Positions 12,698 to 26,323 of a stretch of DNA of 64,000 bases are shown here, piece by piece. This DNA is from Whitmania pigra (taxonomy: Eukaryota; Annelida; Clitellata; Hirudinida; Haemopidae), in contig JAJTWR010000329.1 of the NCBI GenBank assembly GCA_021613335.1, positions 327,501 to 391,500 on the forward strand, given 5' to 3'. A model generated the notes under the pieces. It ran no database searches. It was not told the origin of the DNA and was given only the letters and a program-made list of their open reading frames with translations. The translations under genes and the position numbers were made by a program. Within the stretch, counting starts at the first letter, position 1, and every line of letters starts with the position of its first letter.

Positions 12698-13306
12698 ATT
12701 TTTTTATTTTTTTTTTTTAACGAGCAGACATTCATTTTTCAGTTTTTCATTCAATTTTCGAAATTAATTTCATTAAAGGTTAGACTTTTTGTCTTGTAAA
12801 ATATTCATAACTAACTTGCTGCTAAATTATGCGAAGGACTAAATATTACCTGATTGTACCTGAACATGATAATGATCATCAAAAAAAAATTGATTGCTTT
12901 ATTTTATTAAATTTACTCTGATGCCATTAGGTGCAATAATGAATTTACAAATCTACAATAAACTTATTCTATGTTCAATAATTATATACAATTATATTAT
13001 AATTATATTTAACATTATACACAACAACACCTATGGAAATTAAATATTACAACTCAATTCCTTTCAATATACTGCACATAAATAATTTAATTATAATTTT
13101 AAATAATTATAATTAAAAATACTTCAAATTTTATAAATTATGCGGTGTTGTGAACACTTATTTTGCTGCTTCTGACAAATTGATAAATCTGCTTTTAATG
13201 TTTTTGTGATTCAGTTTAGTCTGAGACTTGAAATGTTTAATATTATTGATTATTAATGATTATTATTTCCATTCTGTGACAAGTAAAATTCCCTTCATTG
13301 AACGGA

Positions 13307-13463
13307 ATAAAAGATAAATAATTAATAAAAAGATAAATAATTAATAAAAAGATAAATAATTAATAACAAGATAAATAATTAATAAAAAGATAAATAATTA
13401 ATAAAAAGATAAATAATTAATAAAAAGATAAATAATTAATAAAAAGATAAATAATTAATAAAT
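13307..13463. repeat. 19-bp minisatellite
   Basis: The unit AAAAAGATAAATAATTAAT is repeated about eight times, nearly perfectly. Confidence 0.93.
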
Positions 13464-13587
13464 ATTGCAAATAAACCTATAACGTCGCAAACGATTTTCA
13501 AATTTCCTCGGAATTATCTGTGACTAAAAGTTTATCTCAGAAGAACAGATTGAAGCATAAAAAGATGAAGGAACAAACAAGAGATTT

Positions 13588-13797
13588 GAATGTATTTTCA
13601 ATTTTAAACAATTCAAATGTATTTTTAATTTTAAACAATTTAAAAGTATTTTTAATTTTAAACAATTTAAATGTATTTTCAATTTTAAACAATTTAAATG
13701 TATTTTTAATTTTAAACAATTTAAATGTATTTTCAATTTTAAACAATTTAAATGTATTTTCAATTCTAAACAATTTAAATGTATTTTCAATTTCAAA
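13588..13797. repeat. 27-bp minisatellite
   Basis: About eight copies of a unit containing AATTTAAATGTATTTTCAAT; because 27 is divisible by 3 it stays open in several frames and gives a false 9-residue protein repeat. Confidence 0.93.
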
Positions 13798-14084
13798 GGA
13801 AACCCTTCATACGGTTTTATTCGTGTTTAATGTTTAAATTCATATTTGTTCAGTCAATTTCACAACAATATTAGGATTATTATAAAAGTCTAAAATCCTA
13901 AAATAATTTTATTTAATTATTTGTAAAAGACTGATTTACATTGCGCTTATTGCTTAATAATCTCTTAATAAGACATAAATAACAAAATGCTTCGCGGTTG
14001 CCTGGCAACAAACTGCCTGCGTGGATGCATTCTTCATCAGGAAAATAATGGAAACATTGAAATTGGTAGAAAATTAATGCGACA

Positions 14085-14612
14085 AATTGAAGTCTTGAAT
14101 TGGTACGATGAATTGATGCGATGAATAGAAGTCTTGAATTGGTACGATGAATTGATGCGATGAATCGAAGCCTTGAATTGGTACTATGAATTGATGCGAT
14201 GAATCGAAGTGATGAATCGAAGCTTTGAATTGGTACGATGAATTGATGTGATGAATTAATGCGATGAATAGAAGTCTTGAATTGGTACGATGAATTGGTA
14301 CGATGAATTGATGCGATGAATTAATGCGATGAATAGAAGTCTTGAATTGGTACGATGAATGGAAACCTTGAATTGGTACGATGAATTGAAGTCTTGAATT
14401 GGTACGATGAATTGATGCGATGAATTAATGCGATGAATAGAAGTCTTGAATTGGTACGATGAATTAATGCGATGAATAGAAGTCTTGAATTGGTACGATG
14501 AATCGAAACCTTGAATTGGTACGATGAATTGAAGTCTTGAATTGGTACGATGAATTGATGCGATGAATTGAAGTCTTGAATTGGTACGATGAATTAATGC
14601 GATGAATTTTTA
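14085..14612. repeat. Composite minisatellite (GAATTGGTACGATGAATTGATGCGATGAAT family)
   Basis: Over 500 bases are built from a few short words (GAAGTCTTGAATTGGTACGA, TGAATTGATGCGA, TGAATTAATGCGA) in shifting order, so the array has a higher-order structure and is not a simple tandem repeat. Confidence 0.92.
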
Positions 14613-14693
14613 ACATTTTTAAATGAAACTCGTGGCCATTCCTTACATTGGTTCCTCTTGTTTGCTGTTTCCGTTGTTGATCGCGTCTGATTT

Positions 14694-14723
14694 ATTGTTG
14701 TTGTTGTTGTTGTTGTTGTTGTT
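14694..14723. repeat. (TTG)n microsatellite
   Basis: Ten TTG triplets follow the composite minisatellite after about 80 bases. Confidence 0.9.
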
Positions 14724-15180
14724 AGCTTGTGATGTTGTTAGTTTGCGACGTTTTCTTTAAGAGTAAGAAATGGAAGTCGTGATGTTGTGAAAGAAAAAGT
14801 TGAATGAATTTTCTGCTCAGAAGTTTGTGTGTCTGTTGAGAGGGTGAATAACGTCACTCTATGTTTTACTTTCAAGCACTTCAAAGATTATTACACGCCT
14901 ATGAGTTTAACTTTTCACAATATTTTATTTTTAAATAAATTATTTATTTAGAGATTGACAAAAAAAACTTTATGAAAAATTAATTAAAAAGTGATTAGAG
15001 TGATGACTTCAAGATGAGGATATTAATTTTCTTGAGACATTTTGCAAAATAAACAAATTCATTTTATTGATAATTACGCAATTCAATTATTTATTAAAAT
15101 CATTAAATAATTATTATTGACTAATAAAATTGAATAATAAAATCAACATTAGTTACGATTATACGCACAACAATGTTCAA

Positions 15181-15214
<34 letters not shown>

Positions 15215-15222
15215 GTGTATAT
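15181..15222. repeat. (TA)n dinucleotide repeat
   Basis: TA dinucleotides with a few TG variants over about 40 bases. Confidence 0.9.
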
Positions 15223-15693
15223 CACATGCAACACATAAATAAATGAGCTACATAAATTATAAATCTGAAACATAAGTTCTAGATATATGTGCGTTTTAAA
15301 AATTCATGGAAATTCAATAGGAAAGTAAACAATGATTTTGTTCGACAGATGGCAGGTGAGCGCCAGTGGAGCAAAATGAAACTTCTGAGGTTTACTGTTG
15401 ATGTCTCGTGAGATGTCCACGCGTTGAAAAATAAAATTAAAGAAATTAAAAATATTATTTTTTTAAATATGAAACTATAAACCACGTGGGGATTTCAAGA
15501 ATGAGTTTCTCTTTGGGAAAACCCTATCTTAATTCCAGATTTGTTTTATGAGCCTTCCACGGAACATTAAACAAAAAAAAAGAATTTTTTTTAGAAACTG
15601 GAAAGCAGGAAGTTTGTACGAGTTAATGCTTGTACGTGGTGGTGTCTTATTTACAAGTACACTGTTCTGTAACTTATGATGCATTTATAAGTA

Positions 15694-15897
15694 CAAGGGC
15701 GGATCTAGGACAATTTTCGTCCGAAGTGGTAAATTATTGAAATAATTTTTTTTTAAATTAAAATTAAAATACATTTTTTAAATTTAAATTTTGTTTATTA
15801 ATTTTTATTTTTTAATAAATTTACTTAAAGCTTGCTCATATTTTACAAATGACGGAAAGGGCCATAGCCCCCTGGCACCCCTTGAAATCCACCCCTG
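15694..15897. mobile_element. Short non-autonomous DNA transposon, hAT-like (MITE)
   Basis: The left end reads CAAGGGCGGATCTAGGA, and the reverse complement of the right end reads CAGGGGTGGATTTCAAG, giving imperfect terminal inverted repeats of about 17 bases. This resembles the CAGGGGCGGATC termini of hAT-type miniature elements. The flanking 8-mers TATAAGTA and CATAAGGA agree at six of eight positions, fitting an old 8-bp target duplication. The interior is AT-rich with no coding capacity. Confidence 0.55.
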
Positions 15898-16408
15898 CAT
15901 AAGGAGCATCTCACGATATATACTCAGTCCAATAAATATAAGAAGTACCTGCAAAGGACTATAATCAAATAAACAAACAAACAAAATATAAGAAGTACCC
16001 ATCTTTTGATGATATCTCAACTAATAACGCCACGAAAATTTCTAAAATTTTGAAAATTTTAGTATGTTATATAAATAGTTCTTCTAAAATTCTGTTTTAA
16101 ATTTGTTCGAGTATTATTTTCAAACTTAATAAAAAAAAACCCAAGAAATGCGTATTTTCGTTGTCCAAAAGAGATATGAAGTGAACATCAAAAGTCAATA
16201 ATAACAATAACAATTTATTGTTTTTACACAAAATAAGTTATTTAATATAAAATTATAATTTGCTTCTTTTCTATTATTTCAAAATATCTTTTACCCATCG
16301 ACGAATAAAACGTATGAACCTGTTGACCTCTTAGCAATCCTTGATCTTGTATATTTGGCTTTCCTGAAGACTTCAATGTTCGTTTTCGAGCAAAGGTTTA
16401 TTGAAGAG

Positions 16409-16476
16409 TTGTTATTACACGGATCCAGGTCTTCTTAACCACTATAAATAATTGTTATGTTATGTTATGTTAAACA
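16409..16476 (+). mobile_element. 5'-truncated LINE 3' end (same family as the copy at 57055)
   Basis: The run GTTATTACAC..GTCTTCTTAACCACTATAAATAATTGTTATGTT matches, with few differences, the 3' end of the LINE inside the YDJC intron (58200-58250). Here it ends in a TGTTA-type tandem tail (three copies of ATGTT), typical of CR1-like elements. Upstream sequence does not match the longer copy, so only about 65 bases remain. Confidence 0.75.
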
Positions 16477-17373
16477 TTAGTAAACTATCTATTAATAAAC
16501 TAAAAAAAAATTTCTTGTATTTGTATTTTATTAACGTCTATTTCATAACTAGTTTGCATCTTGTTAATTTGTTAGTTCCTCTTTCTATTTTGTTTAGGCA
16601 GCCCAAAAACACAATTTTACCTATTTTACAAGTTTTAACTGTTCTAGAAAGTCCAAATTCAGCAAGGTGCTTTATATATGATAAGGTGATGTAATGTCAA
16701 AATTTGAAGAAATTCCGTTGTTTGACGTTCGTGAATTTTGAATAAAACGTACCTTTCTATACACATTGGGCATTGTATGTGTATTGCCACTTACAAAATA
16801 ACATAAGTACTTATTTACAAGTATAATGTATCGTTAGACTGCGAAGATCCCTGGGATACTGAGTGAAGGTTCACGTGTGGTAAGGAAGGCTGGTTAGTGA
16901 TTTTTCGCCGCTCGAAAGACTGGTATGTGCGGTTGATGAGGAATCACTGGGTTCGGTTCAACCCTGGAGAATGTCGAAGGCTTCAAGGATGACGACGTTG
17001 GCAGATGGGGATGACTGTGAGGGTTCTTGTCCGGGGGTCAAGATGAATTTGAACTATTATATAGTATGCAATAATAAGGAAAGTAGTAATAACACTAATA
17101 ATAATATGTAATGCACGATACAGTTGTGTCACAATATGTAGTATAATATATATTACAATGTAAACAAACAAAACTATACATATGCCATAATTTATTCGGT
17201 GCGTGTCCATTTAAAATCAAATTTACCTTTTGTCGCATACCTCCATTCCCTGGAGAATCATCAATTTCAATGGAAAGTCTGGAAAACAACTTGTCGCTAG
17301 ATGGCAGGTCTGATTCGTTGCATTTCAATGTCTAAAGCAAAAGTCTTGTCAATCGTTTCGAACAGCAATTAAA

Positions 17374-17493
17374 ATGTAGAGGAATTATGTTTCATTATTT
17401 GGTGGAATTAAATTATAAATTATGTTTCATTATTTGATGGAATTAAATTATAAATTATGTTTCATTATTTGATGGAATTAAATTATAAATTTT
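17374..17493. repeat. Three-copy tandem repeat, about 41 bp
   Basis: Three adjacent copies of a unit containing TTATGTTTCATTATTTG(G/A)TGG and AATTAAATTATAAA. Confidence 0.9.
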
Positions 17494-18797
17494 TAAATTC
17501 CTTCTTTATTATCGCCGATTGGTTTGATTTCGCATTGGTAACCTCTGATGTCGTTTTTGGTGGTATAAACAATTAGAGGAATTATAAAACAATTGTGTGA
17601 AATTTAATCGAATTAGTTAAATATAAATATAAAGTTTAATTAAAGTGAAAAGTTAATTAAGGAAAGAAGAGAAGCGTTTGATGATTTTAATTGGTTTTGA
17701 TGATTTTAATTGGTTTTGAACACGATAACTCGAACCAACTCAGTCGTTAAAACCAAATGAAAGGCAAAGGCAACCGAAAAATGTTCTTCCTTGCGTCAGA
17801 GCCTGATGTTAAAAGTATTTCTAATTAATGTTAAAAGTATTTCTAAGTGATGTTAAAAATATTTCTAAGTGATGTTAAAAATATTTCTGCAAGGAAAGGT
17901 GTTGACAAAAAAGTCGAGGCACGTTTAAATTATGCGGACCTTTTCGCAGAGGAAATAGCAGAAAGACACGATTGATTGCAGGCGACGAAATGCATTTCCT
18001 GTCGTTTTTGCGCATTTGTCTCCTCGAGAAGTAGTTGAAGTTGTTCGCCTAAATAACGGTTACGGAATTTATTTTCTGGATTTCAAAAACACTCGTTGAG
18101 GTCTCCGAGGGGGCGGTTGGAAATTACGAACAACCATCTTTTACAACCGCGTTTACTTTCGACACTCGTACAGTTGATCTCGGAAGCAGCTGTTCACACG
18201 CACCTGTTCGCCTGTGAACTTTAATTCCTAGATATAATAGGAGTTAATAATTTCATTTTCGAGCGCACTTACGAGCTTAGTAACGTCTGCGGGTGTTTGC
18301 ACATCTGATTAATTCGTGGAGTAAATATTTTTAAGATGTTTATCCACGTTAAGGTGAGGTCTAAAGATGGCAGAGTGAGGAATGTGCACAGGATGAGCAC
18401 TTACAACTCCACAGTTTGTCACCGAAATATGAGCAACCTACAATAAATTATTTCAATTGAATAGGCGTTCCACTCGACAAGAAATATAATATTTCAAATT
18501 AATACGTAATACAAATAAAAATATGACAAGATAAAATTAGTAAAATTATATCATTGTAATAAAAATATTATATTACACAATTAATAATATTTCAATTGAT
18601 AATTAATAATTTCAATTGATAAAATCTTAAATAATAAAATTATAATTTTATTACAAACTCCAATAAAAATAAACTTCCTGCATAAAAATCGATGAAGAGG
18701 AGAAGAAATAGTGGCTTCGTAATTAAAATCTCATCAGAACCTTCACAAAGCCTCGCTTTTACTGCTTTTCCGTTGACTATTGTCTCAGTCGTCACTC

Positions 18798-19078
18798 ATC
18801 CATCCATCCATCCATCCATCCATCCATTCATCCATCCATCAATCCATCCACTCATCCATCCATCCATCCATCCATCCATTCATCCATCCATCCATCCATC
18901 CATCCATCCATCCATCCATCCATCCATCCATCCATCCATCCATCCATCCATCATCCATCCATCCATCCATCCATCCATCCATCCATCCATCCATCCATCC
19001 ATCCATCCACCCATCTATCCATCCACTCATCCATCCATCCACCCATCCATCCATCCACCCATCCATCCATCCATCCAG
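18798..19078. repeat. Long (CATC)n tetranucleotide array
   Basis: About 280 bases of CATC with a few ACTC, ACCC, AATC and TTC variants. The long His-Pro-Ser-Ile frames on the plus strand and Trp-Met-Asp-Gly frames on the minus strand are translations of the array. Confidence 0.97.
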
Positions 19079-22000
19079 ACATGTGTCTCACTTATAGAGC
19101 AGATTTAACAAAGCTAAAGATGAAACAATTACACGTTACTAAGTTACAACATTACTACTTTATTAGGCTACTTGCATTACACATTACTATATTACGTGTT
19201 ACCCAGGAAAATTCAGTGAATACACAAACAGAATCCTCACACAATTATCCATTTTTTTCTTTGCTTGGACAGCAGATCTTAGTTGCTGTTTCATTCCGGA
19301 TATTTAAGCTTTCCAGATTTTATTTTTAGTTCATTAAATCTCAAGTTCCAATTAGCGGTTGTATTTTTGTGTTCCTATAAAAGTTTTAAAACATGAAAAA
19401 AGATGAAGAAATCATTAATTTAATTTTTAATGTTACTTAATTGGTGCAATCCTTAACATAATTTCAAGCTTTGAAAATCTTGGAATCTTCCTCGGAACAA
19501 AGAATTACAAACTTCTTGTTTGTTATGTTGGATGTTCACCAGTTGAGATTTTAATAAAATATCGATTGCTTAATCATCAAGTTTGTAAATGTTGATCTAA
19601 AATCACAAAATAAACAAAACATCCTGAATGGCAAGAAGAGACATTCGTAAGAAATTATAAGACAAACATGGACACGAAATGTTCACTTGCTGGGAACATC
19701 AGAGTTCTTGCGGAGATTTTATTGGAGCAGACGACATATGACTGCTGCTAACGACGCTTCATTGCTTCGAATTAATTGATGACGCATTAATCATAATTAA
19801 TTGTTCCTACATTATTACATACTTAGTCGATGCTGAATTAATTACACTTAATTTGTGCTGCATTGCTTGTATTTAATTATGCTTATCGTCTTTCTCTCTA
19901 AATGAGTTCGACAGATATTGCGTGATGTTTCGATGACAACCTTAATTAACATCAGACAATAATTTCAATTACACTAATAAATGATAAAATAATAAATATT
20001 TTAATAGATATAAAAACATCTTTTATTTTTTCTTTAGTAAGAATGCCATCTCTTGAGATATTATTTAATTGGAGCTCGTCTGAAATCCATCATTTATGCA
20101 ATCGAATAGTTCAATTGGTCTCATATTTCATGGAATGAGGATAATGCATGCACTATTTCCATCTGTTAAGCCTTCCCTGATAACGATCTCAAAATGCTTG
20201 AAGAGGAAGCCGTCACAAAACGTCTGCTCATAATTGCACGTGAAGTCCCAGAATGATCTCATAACCTCATTCATTCCTCGTGATAGCATCTAGGTACTTC
20301 CATCTAACATCTGCGCATTACAACGCATAAGCGCGGGAAAAAACTATTTTATTTCATTATTACGTATTTGTTTTAATCAAATCAAACCATGTAAATATTC
20401 ATTTTAAGTAGATAAGCTATTCAAATAAATAAGAATTTCTCAATAAAAATTCCCACATGATTTTAGCGTCACTATTGAGAATCATCGTCGTTTTTAAGCC
20501 ATCTGCTGTCCAATATGATGGAATGGAACATTTTCAAGAGAATTCATTCGATTTGCATATTCAAATTCATTTGCATTTGTAACTTATCGGAGTCTTTTAT
20601 TTTCGTCTTTTATGTCAATTTATGCATCTTCGTATTCTTAAAGTTTCTTTTAAAAATGCATCAAATAAATTATTATTTGAACTAAATATGAAATTATTAT
20701 TTGAACTAACTTTCACTTGACATTCACTCACGATTAAACTTTAAATTTTGGACGTCAAATGTGGAATCTAAATGACTGAGAGCCAGAATGATTGTGACAC
20801 CAGGATAGTGGAGCTACGTGGAGAATTCTATTTAAAGACATCACTCCAACGGAGCAGAGAAAACCACTGAAGCGTAAATTTCTGATTCAATCACGCCTCC
20901 GCCCTTTCAAAGCGTCTTCAAAGTGAAAACAAAGCCTAGTTAATAGCCAATCATAAGAGCAAATTTGATTCACTTAACCACGCAAGCAATCGTTAACAAT
21001 TGGCCAGTTTAAAAGGATCAGAAAGACTTGGAAGAACGCCTCGCATGCAGGGAATTTAAGAATCAGAAGAAGAAGCAGATTAGTGTTCAGCTGAAGATTA
21101 AGAAAAGAAAGAATTTTCAAGTTCATTTTCAGATGCGCCGGTGCTAGAAAAAGCTTCAACGTGCATTTGCCGAAGCATGAGAGCTTTAAAATGGCCTCCT
21201 ATTTTTACTCGGAAGTGGAAAACTGATCCTATTTAAGTTTTAATCTCATAAATAACTCCAGCGGAAAATTTCAGCTCTCAAGCGAAAACGCTTTACAATT
21301 TATTGCCCGGTCTCAATCCATGAACAAGAAGCTAATCTAACTTCGCGACTATAAAAAAAAAATTTATGAAATCCTCATCTGAACATATTCTTACAAGTCG
21401 TCCGTACAGAAAATTGGACAAAAAGGGAAATGCTCAGTGAGCGACGTGTCGTGAAATACTTGATGAAGGAAATAACATGAACTGGTTCAAGAGATTGTTT
21501 GTCCGAAGCACGTTGGAGGCGAGCTTATGGATCGCCATTTGAGCTAGTTACCACACGACGTGGAATTAATGGAAATGAAGACCCTCCAATATTTTCACTT
21601 TTCCAGATATCTTTGTTTCTGTCCAATGGACGCCTTCAACAACAGCATAAACCACGATGATGACGAGAATCGTTTCTTGCTTCTGGGGTGCCCAACTTTT
21701 TCCTGAGTTAAGAAACTCATCCTCAATACAGCCGATGAAGACGAGGCTTTCCACAGGAATTATTTGCAAGGTTTTCAGACAGAAACGAGCCATTCCAACG
21801 CTGAAAGAACTCGCGAGCGTCGGACTTTCTTATTCATTCGTGCGTAAACATACCTCTCACATTTTATGAATCCATCCTGTTGATATTTCAAAGTGAGTTT
21901 TTAAATTATTTTTAATTCTTCAAATGGATCACGAAAATGTGAAAAAGTGAACCTGTTTTTTTTTTGTTTAAAAAGATATTTTTATTGCTTACTTTATCTG

Positions 22001-22303
22001 TGTTTATTTTCATACAAATCTAGAAATTAAAAAAAATTTTGTTTTTTCTTTATGATTTGATGTACTTATTGTTAAAAAAATTATTACTGATTCATTAGTT
22101 TTTATTATTAATTATTAATAATTATTATTTTGAACAGAAAATTGTGCATCCGATGGATCGTAGTTTATAGCCGGTCAAAATTGAATTTATGATTGGATTT
22201 ATGATTGGAACTTTCTCCTCCAAATATTCAGATTCATCGATCTTTGAATGAGAATTTCCCTCTTTCTGTGAACGGAGCATTATCGTTTCGGACTTGATGA
22301 TGA

Positions 22304-25261
22304 ATGTTGAACTCTGAGCGAATGTTTGTGCATCTCATGGAAGGACAATCGCATTCAATCGAGGGAAACCACTTGAACTCTCGCTTGATTATCTTCATTA
22401 AAGTGCTTTTCCTACTCGCGAGCCGCTCAGATGCCGAAGTTTTTCTCGGTAAAGAAATTCTTTACCAGTTGGAAGAAGAGGTGCCCGTTGGAACGAAGTT
22501 GGCGGACATCATGACGGATGCGGGGCTCACGAAGCTTTACAAGCCTCAAGAAATCCGAAAGATGACGCTAAGGTTCAACAGCGACCCCGCAATTCCCCTC
22601 TTCATCAAGAACGGCATAGTCCGTACGAACGGCCGGATAGACCGTGAATCCATTTCGGTCTGCCGGGTTCGTGATCCGTGCGAGTTAAGCGTGGATGTCA
22701 CCGTTCAACCGTACGAATACTTCCGTGTCATCAAGATGATTGTTGAAATTCTCGACGTCAACGATAACGCCCCGACGTTCCAAACTGCCGACGACAGCGA
22801 CTCGGCAGAAGTAAGCATCATAGAATCTGCTGCTCAAGGGACTTCTGTCATTCTGCCGTCCGCTACCGATTCCGACAGTCCAAGATATGGCATAGCAGGC
22901 TACCAGCTCCTGATGGTGGCGGGAATCACTGCCTTCCATCTCAAGGTCACAATGAAGGTCGAAGGCGTCCTGGAAGCTTGCCTGGTCGTTAATGAAAAAC
23001 TCGATCGGGAAAAGACTCCATTTTATTCCGCAACTCTCGTCGCCTACGACGGAGGAACACCGACTAAATCCGTCTCTCTTAATTTAATGATCGTCGTTTT
23101 GGACGCCAACGATAACGATCCCACATTCGATAAGAATTATTACGAACTCAGGGTTTCGGAAAACGCCAAGTTCAATGAAACCGTGGCTTACCTTAGAGCG
23201 ACGGATGTTGACCACGGTAAGAATGCTGAGATCAGGTACAGCTTGGCAGCTCAAAGTCCTCAATCTCCAACGGAATCGTTCGGAATCGATGAAGAGACTG
23301 GAAGGCTCTTCGTTATGACTGCTCTGGACAGGGAGTTGAATGACAAATGTCAACTCGTCGTATCCGCAAGAGACCTCGGAATTCACTCACGTCAGACGAA
23401 CGTCCTGGTAACTGTGCATGTTGAGGATGTCAACGACAACTCACCTGAAATCAGCATCAACAGTCTCTCATTGGTTGCCTCGAACGCTGCATCCGTCCCA
23501 GAAAATGCTCCCCCGGGAACTTTCATCGCTCACTTAACGGCCATTGACAGAGACCTCGGCAAAAATGGAAGCGTGCAGTGTTATCTGCAAAACGACGAAA
23601 CCAGACCCGAACCTTCCGATCGGTCTTTTCATGGAATCTTCAAAAGAGAACTGTTTCATCTTGAGAGACAGAAACTGGCGTTTGTTCGTGGCGAGCAAGA
23701 ATATCACCTCCTTACATCCTCAGCGTTAGATCGAGAACTCGTCGAGAAGTACCAGGTGAACATCACTTGCATCGACGAAGGACTTCCACCTCAGTCTTCT
23801 TCCGCCAGCATGGAAATCGTCGTAACCGACGAGAATGACAACGATCCGACATTTTCCGCGGAAGAATACGAAATCACCATCCCTGAAAGTAGCAGTCCGG
23901 GCTCCGTCATCACCCACGTGTCTGCATCTGACACCGACTCAGGCAAAAATGGAAAAGTGACTTACAAACTATCAGGTCCCCTGGCGGAATATTTCAACAT
24001 CGACACCTCAGGTAACATCTTCGTCTCTCAACCTCTGAGCAGGGAGCCTCTCGGCTTGCACAAGTTGGTGGTTCTAGGAATGGACCACGGAGAACCGAGG
24101 CGTACAGGAACGACTTTGTTGACCGTCAACACTAGTAGCGACTTGCACCTCGCAAACTCGACATTCTTCTTCAGGGTGGCAGAGAATCAACCCAGAGGGA
24201 CAACCGTTGGCAGGGTCATCATTGGAGACGACGACAAACACGTCCAGTACGAGATCAAAGAGTTGGAGGAGTTTCAGTTAGACGCCTTCAAAATCGATTC
24301 CCAGACTGGATTTTTGGTGACGAACAAAGTTTTGGACCGTGAAATCCATCCTGTACACCACGTTTGGGTCCATGAGGTGCCTTCGGAGAACAAAACAGAG
24401 TTTTCCACTCCCCCTAAAAAGATCAGCGTGACTGTTTTTGTGGAAGATTTAAACGATAATGATCCTCTTTTCGTGTTTCCATCGCCGAACAATTTCACTG
24501 TCTTCGTTCCGAGCAAAAACTTCAGGGTAGGATCCATAGTTGCACGGGTGAACGCTATAGACAGAGACTCGGGAAAGAATGCAGAGGTTGAATACAGCTT
24601 GAAGGATTGCTTGTTGTCCAACGATTTTTATCACGATGGATTTCATTTATCTAAGTTTAGACTAAAATTCTTCAATAATTCATCAAGTGCTTTGTTGAAT
24701 TCGACGCTGCACAATCCTCAAGAGAGAAATTGGACTCAGCTTGAGAACCTCGAGTTGTTACAAGAGGAGTTTTTTCGAATCGACCCCGACCTGGGCAACG
24801 TGCACGTCAAGAAAGTTCCAGAACCAAGTGAGCACAGCGTCTTTCATTTGACCATCCTGGCAACTGACAGAGGAAATCCAGAGCGCTCGAACGTGGCTCT
24901 GCTGACGATAATATTGAACAGTACGACGAACGGCGTCCATTGGAGCTCGAATATTCGAATCTCAAACCAAACCATGACCCTCTTGGGATTCGTGGCGGGG
25001 ACATGTCTGGTTGTTTTCATCCTCACTATCCTCGTCATTTCCATCGTCTTCTTCAGAAAGTACTCCACGAGACAACCAGACAAACCGTCCGGCCAAACTC
25101 CATCCACTTCCAGCGCCATAAAACATTCTCCTGCTTCAAACATCGCATTCTCCGTGATTTCCAGCGCCATCAGGTGTCTGTCGAGCAGAGGTTGTGTGAG
25201 AGGTGAGTCGAGGAATCAAAGCGAAGACGATTTGCTCAGAAGGTCTGTCCCGTGCATCCAA
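22304..25261 (+). CDS. Protocadherin 2, ectodomain and transmembrane exon
   Basis: One 986-codon exon encodes a signal-anchor-like leader (LIIFIKVLFLLASRSDA, about residues 28-44), seven cadherin repeats, a transmembrane helix (about 892-917, LLGFVAGTCLVVFILTILVI) and a short cytoplasmic stretch. Linkers appear at about 151 (DVNDN), 267 (DANDN), 374 (DVNDN), 508 (DENDN) and 713 (DLNDN). The EC5-EC6 linker at about 607-620 is degenerate and lacks DxNDN. EC1 carries the C-X5-C loop (VCRVRDPCEL). The exon ends CAA|GTGAGT in phase 0 at 25262; a second donor GAGAG|GTGAGT lies at 25203. If not spliced, the frame stops after four more codons plus TGA. Family identity is certain; ligand and expression are not readable. 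Confidence 0.93.
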
Positions 25262-26323
25262 GTGAGTCTCCCTTGATGCCATCAATTGCCATCATTTTTC
25301 GTAGCGGAGTGATGTTTTTATCTCGAGTCTTTCAGTCAAAATAAAACTATGTAATTGAATTGAGGAGATGATAAATTGCCATCATGTTCTTCAAGTCTTT
25401 CTGGAAATTGCTTTTGAAATGTTGGAAAATGAATCTGAAGCAAATTACAGAAAGTATTGAATAGGAAAGCTGTAACGAGAAGAGACAGAATAAATCAGAA
25501 ATTCGAGCCTCTAATCGGGTGTGGTGTGCCAGATTATTGCGCACATGAGGGAAATCATTTGAATGTTATTTTATGGACCCGCGGAAATGGCGGGGCGTTC
25601 AAAGCATAACCGGGAATTTTTCGTTTAATCTTAGTGAATAATTGCCAATTACTGGCAGCATCAATTTCCATCTAAACAGTTCCAATGAATTTAAATGAAA
25701 AGTTTTTCTGACCGTTTCAGCTTCTTCTCCTGATTTTGTTGTTTCCAACAAATGCCTCGGCACTAAATCAATTCCTTTTGCCAGAAACTTGTCTGGACCT
25801 CCTAAAATGCATTTAGCACAACTGCATTTCTGTCCCTCAAAGCAAACAAATTGCTTCTGTCTGTTTTATAAAGAAATGTACTTAATTCGCTTTTTTTCTG
25901 GAACTTTGGATCTTTGCTCATCATTTCCTTGTCGAGATGTGAGCTCCAGGATGCTGCATAAGCAATTCAATTCCCTTTGATCCGAGCAGGTAATGTGAAA
26001 AGTCCTTTTGATTTGTTGGACTGATTCTTCATCTCCGAAAAAATCGTCTTATTGAATTTTTAAACAACTTCCTCCTAATTCCCTCACATCCAGGTAACTA
26101 CGGAACTATATACACTTTCTACTTTTGGCGATGAATTTCGGTGTACTGGAAATAAAATCCAATCATTGGAAATGCAGAAATCTGACGAGATACCGTGGAA
26201 TGTAAATTGCAAGTTATTGCTCATTTGCTGCACTTTCGTGAAATATGAGCACCAATCCTTGCGACTTCTACTGAAACAGAGGTTATCATTTCTTTCTAAT
26301 GAAAATCCATCCAGATTCTTACA

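Noticed and set aside
13520..13837. Nine-residue repeat protein (NVFSILNNL units)
   Set aside because: A 27-base AT-rich minisatellite, open in frames on both strands. No codon-position bias and no flanking splice or start context.
18692..19108. His-Pro-Ser-Ile repeat protein
   Set aside because: It is the translation of a CATC tetranucleotide array; neighbouring frames and the reverse strand are equally open.
21566..21869. Overlapping frames just upstream of protocadherin 2
   Set aside because: Both strands are open and neither shows a domain; the region may be 5' UTR or promoter.
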